Source of the DNA: Desulfobacterales bacterium
GTDB lineage: Bacteria > Desulfobacterota > Desulfobacteria > Desulfobacterales > Desulfobacteraceae
Length of the DNA stretch: 7,330 nt
Assembly: GCA_022361095.1 (NCBI GenBank)
Contig: JAKSBO010000309.1
Location: 1 to 7,330 of the forward strand
Direction of reading: 5' to 3'
The notes beneath the pieces are model-generated. The model made no database searches and was not told the DNA's origin. It saw only the letters and a list, made by a program, of their open reading frames with translations. The position numbers and the translations under genes were made by a program. This document shows positions 4,900 through 7,330 of the stretch, in pieces; positions within the stretch are counted from its first letter, which is position 1, and every line of letters begins with the position of its first letter.

Positions 4900-7330
4900 A
4901 TGGCCAAACGACACACAAAGGAAAAAAAGTATATTGCCCTGCCCGAAGAGGCCATCCATAAAATTGAATCCATGGTGGAAACCTGGACATACGACACCAA
5001 AGCCTTTGTCAGGTCCAGACTCAACCAGTACAGACCGCCCAACCCCCTGCTCGCTTTAATCAAAACTCTTTTCTTTTTGATTTTTTTCATGAAAAGAAAA
5101 CAAAAGCGGATGAATGTCCTCAACAACCCCCGGATTTTAATAGACTGGAAAAAAAGATTTTTATATTCAGGAGAAACAAATCCTGCCGCATCCTGGAACA
5201 AGATCATTGACAAAGAACTGACAAAGGCGGAATATCATTACCTTATCGCGGTTCTGGACAGAGAACTGACCGATCTTCATGTCCCGGTGGAATTAGAAAA
5301 AATCTTTGAAAAGATCTACAGGGTTCACATCAGAAAGGAGCACCTGGAAGACCCCGATGTCCCCAAAGCCCCCATCATGCTCATTGAAGGGACTTCGGGT
5401 TCGGGAAAAAGCGCCACGGCAAGAGAAGCCCTTGAAAAAGTGGTATTCAGAAACGAGGTAATTCCCACGGTGGACTGGCGAAAAAAGCGGGACGAGATTC
5501 TAGGGGAATACGGCCTGTTTGCCCAGCTTGAGGATGTGGACCCTGAATTTGCCATGCAGATTGCAAAAAAGAAGAGAACCGATTTTTACCTGCGTCTGGC
5601 AAAAATTCCCATCCTCAAACAAATTTTCAGAAAACGGATTATGCAAAACCTGACCGATTTTGAAGATCTGGGCATTGTCGTAGACATGTCCGTTATCACG
5701 CCCAATGATTACCAGACCGCCCTGTCAGGAGAACCGGGCAACTATTTCAAACGGGCCATGGGCCACCCCAAGGTCACGTCAATCCGGCACATTGAAGAGG
5801 CCCATTCGGCCTTTGGAAAATCAGGGTCCGAATCCGGAACCGGCGGCGGAGAAAAACAGCAAAGAACCCTGATTGACACCTCCAATATTGTTCTGGATGA
5901 AATCATAGACGGAAGACGGGACTGCTTTATCATTGCCACCAGCGACCAGTCCCACCGCTTTGACGCAGCCATTTACCGCAGATTTATCGAAAAAGGCGTG
6001 ATCATCGACATTTCAAAATACTGGATGAACCGGGAAAACTTAAAAAAAATCATCACCCTTGAGATCCGGCGTTACCAGATTCCCACCAAATTCAATCCGG
6101 ACTCAAAACAACTGGACCATGCCGCAGATAAAATCTATGCCATTTTCAAGGAAAGAAGCCTGAAAATCACACCAGCCTATGTCAGAAAGCTCATTGAATC
6201 CATCACCTCCATACAGGGGGATTTTATCCTGAAATTTTTAGATGACGCCGTCCTGATCCGAAAGGCTTTCCAGCTTGTGGCCAAAAATGTGTATGGAGAA
6301 CTTTACGACAAGGTGGTTGATAAGATGGACCGGAATCTGAACTGGGAAAAGTATGTGGGCGATATAAAGGACAAGTTCTCTGAGATGGCCAACAACTGTT
6401 TTCAATACGGGGTCAGCGAAGACAAGGGCGTGGTCCTCACAGGCCCGCCCGGATCGGGCAAGACCTATCTGGTCAGAACCTGGCTTGCCTCCAATCCCAA
6501 AGTCCATGATATTGCCACAAGCCCCTCGGCGCTCCAGGATCCCTCAAGCCCTGTGCACGGTGCCGTATCCAACCTGGAAAAAGTATATGATATTGCAAAA
6601 ATGATCGCGCCCACGGTGATATTTTTTGACGAGGGGGATGCGCTTGCCCCAAGGCGAAGCGGTACCGGAGGGCACCCTTCGGATGCCCTGACCAACAAAT
6701 TTTTAAACATCATTGACGGAGAAATCCCTTTAAACAAGGTATTCACTGTTTTAACCACCAACCGCCTGGATATCCTGGATCCAGCCTTGATCCGGTCCAA
6801 GAGACTGAAAACGCTCGACATATCAGGGCACATGCGGCAAAAGGATGTGTTTGAAATCATCAAAAAACAGTTTGAAAACGTTCTGCATCCACGCAAATTC
6901 GGTGTGGAAAAAATCATAGAGACCGCCCAGGGGATCTGCAACACCCCGGCAGACTACACATCGTTCACGGAAAAAGCCATTGCCCTGTGCAGCACCGAAT
7001 TCAAAGTTTTGCTTAAACTCCGGGATCTCAAATCCTCAACCCAGGACGAAAAATATAACTTTGTCAAACTTAACTTCAAAACCGTTATAGGCATTCTTGA
7101 CGCCCTTAAAGCGCCGCCCCTGATCAAATCCAAAATCAAAACCGACCTGAAAAACTTTGTGAACCATTACGACAAGATCCTGGAAAATGTGAATCATATC
7201 ACCCGGGAACAAGATTATCCCATTGTTGTCGCCCATCTGGAATCCGCCAGAAGGGAAATTTCCCAAAGCCCGGTGCGCAAAGGCACCATCCAGCTCAACG
7301 AATTTTTAGAAACCGAGCTGAGCCAGGAAC
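4900..7330 (+). CDS. Double AAA+ ATPase, probably membrane-associated, 3'-truncated by the window edge
   Basis: An uninterrupted frame of 810 codons runs off the window. AAGGA (4888-4892), seven bases before the ATG, sets the start. After a basic N-terminus is a short hydrophobic stretch (L50-M64) followed by KRKQKR, possibly a membrane-touching helix. Module 1 has Walker A GTSGSGKS (164-171), a long insertion, a Walker B-like VTSIRHIEEAHS (E299, E300; the usual Asp is Glu), a sensor-1-like IIATSD (344-349) and R360/R361. Module 2 is more canonical: Walker A GPPGSGKT (515-522), Walker B VIFFDEGDAL (D577, E578), sensor 1 TTN (N621) and arginine-finger candidates R632/R635 in LDPALIRSKRL. After about 660 is a helical C-terminal region without a recognised protease motif as far as the window shows. 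By family knowledge such proteins are ATP-driven remodelling machines; the substrate is unknown. The pairing with an SPFH gene suggests membrane work. I know no named family for the full protein. Confidence 0.85.
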   Translation, partial: MAKRHTKEKKYIALPEEAIHKIESMVETWTYDTKAFVRSRLNQYRPPNPLLALIKTLFFLIFFMKRKQKRMNVLNNPRILIDWKKRFLYSGETNPAASWNKIIDKELTKAEYHYLIAVLDRELTDLHVPVELEKIFEKIYRVHIRKEHLEDPDVPKAPIMLIEGTSGSGKSATAREALEKVVFRNEVIPTVDWRKKRDEILGEYGLFAQLEDVDPEFAMQIAKKKRTDFYLRLAKIPILKQIFRKRIMQNLTDFEDLGIVVDMSVITPNDYQTALSGEPGNYFKRAMGHPKVTSIRHIEEAHSAFGKSGSESGTGGGEKQQRTLIDTSNIVLDEIIDGRRDCFIIATSDQSHRFDAAIYRRFIEKGVIIDISKYWMNRENLKKIITLEIRRYQIPTKFNPDSKQLDHAADKIYAIFKERSLKITPAYVRKLIESITSIQGDFILKFLDDAVLIRKAFQLVAKNVYGELYDKVVDKMDRNLNWEKYVGDIKDKFSEMANNCFQYGVSEDKGVVLTGPPGSGKTYLVRTWLASNPKVHDIATSPSALQDPSSPVHGAVSNLEKVYDIAKMIAPTVIFFDEGDALAPRRSGTGGHPSDALTNKFLNIIDGEIPLNKVFTVLTTNRLDILDPALIRSKRLKTLDISGHMRQKDVFEIIKKQFENVLHPRKFGVEKIIETAQGICNTPADYTSFTEKAIALCSTEFKVLLKLRDLKSSTQDEKYNFVKLNFKTVIGILDALKAPPLIKSKIKTDLKNFVNHYDKILENVNHITREQDYPIVVAHLESARREISQSPVRKGTIQLNEFLETELSQE

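Noticed and set aside
6465..6944. 159-codon minus-strand frame opposite the second AAA module
   Set aside because: It lies wholly antisense to a well-supported domain with Walker A, Walker B and sensor motifs; its composition is a shadow of that frame.
1..7330. CRISPR array, tRNA genes or intact insertion sequence
   Set aside because: No regularly spaced repeats, no cloverleaf-like segment, and no intact transposase or terminal inverted repeats were seen.

Overview
The window looks like an ordinary bacterial chromosome segment of moderate GC content. Gene style and content (a CvfB-type RNA-binding protein next to a YehS/DUF1456 protein, and a DUF3999-like surface protein) suggest a Gram-negative, possibly a Desulfobacterota (Desulfobacteraceae-like) sulfate reducer. 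That assignment is inference; there is no rRNA or other marker gene here.

Left part (1-2843, plus strand). The window opens inside a gene for a large, probably periplasmic protein anchored by one C-terminal membrane helix, resembling the DUF3999 family (stop at 1158). After a 264-base gap with a perfect TATAAT -10 box comes a compact two-gene unit. It holds a CvfB/YitL-like protein with S1 RNA-binding domains and a winged helix (1423-2340), then a YehS-like DUF1456 protein (2337-2843). The two overlap by ATGA and are probably translationally coupled.

Middle (2844-3903). A small minus-strand gene (3376-2924) encodes a four-cysteine zinc-ribbon protein of unknown function with two conserved-looking C-terminal blocks. 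It converges on yehS and is separated from the next plus-strand gene by 527 bases. That gap holds a good sigma70-type promoter (TTGACC-17-TATAGT, 3636-3664), a roughly 230-base leader with a spaced direct repeat and a small hairpin, and an unassigned stretch with a GC-rich palindrome.

Right part (3904-7330, plus strand). This is the most interesting section. A membrane-anchored SPFH/band-7 protein resembling HflC/prohibitin (3904-4839) is followed 60 bases later by a very long open frame (4900 to beyond the window end, at least 810 residues). That frame encodes a protein with two AAA+ ATPase modules and no protease domain within the window. The second module is a canonical-looking AAA ATPase. 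The first is diverged and carries a large insertion. SPFH proteins commonly scaffold membrane AAA machines (HflKC with FtsH, prohibitins with m-AAA protease), so the pair may be a membrane-associated AAA machine. I do not recognise this arrangement as a named system, and the genes that would complete it lie outside the window.
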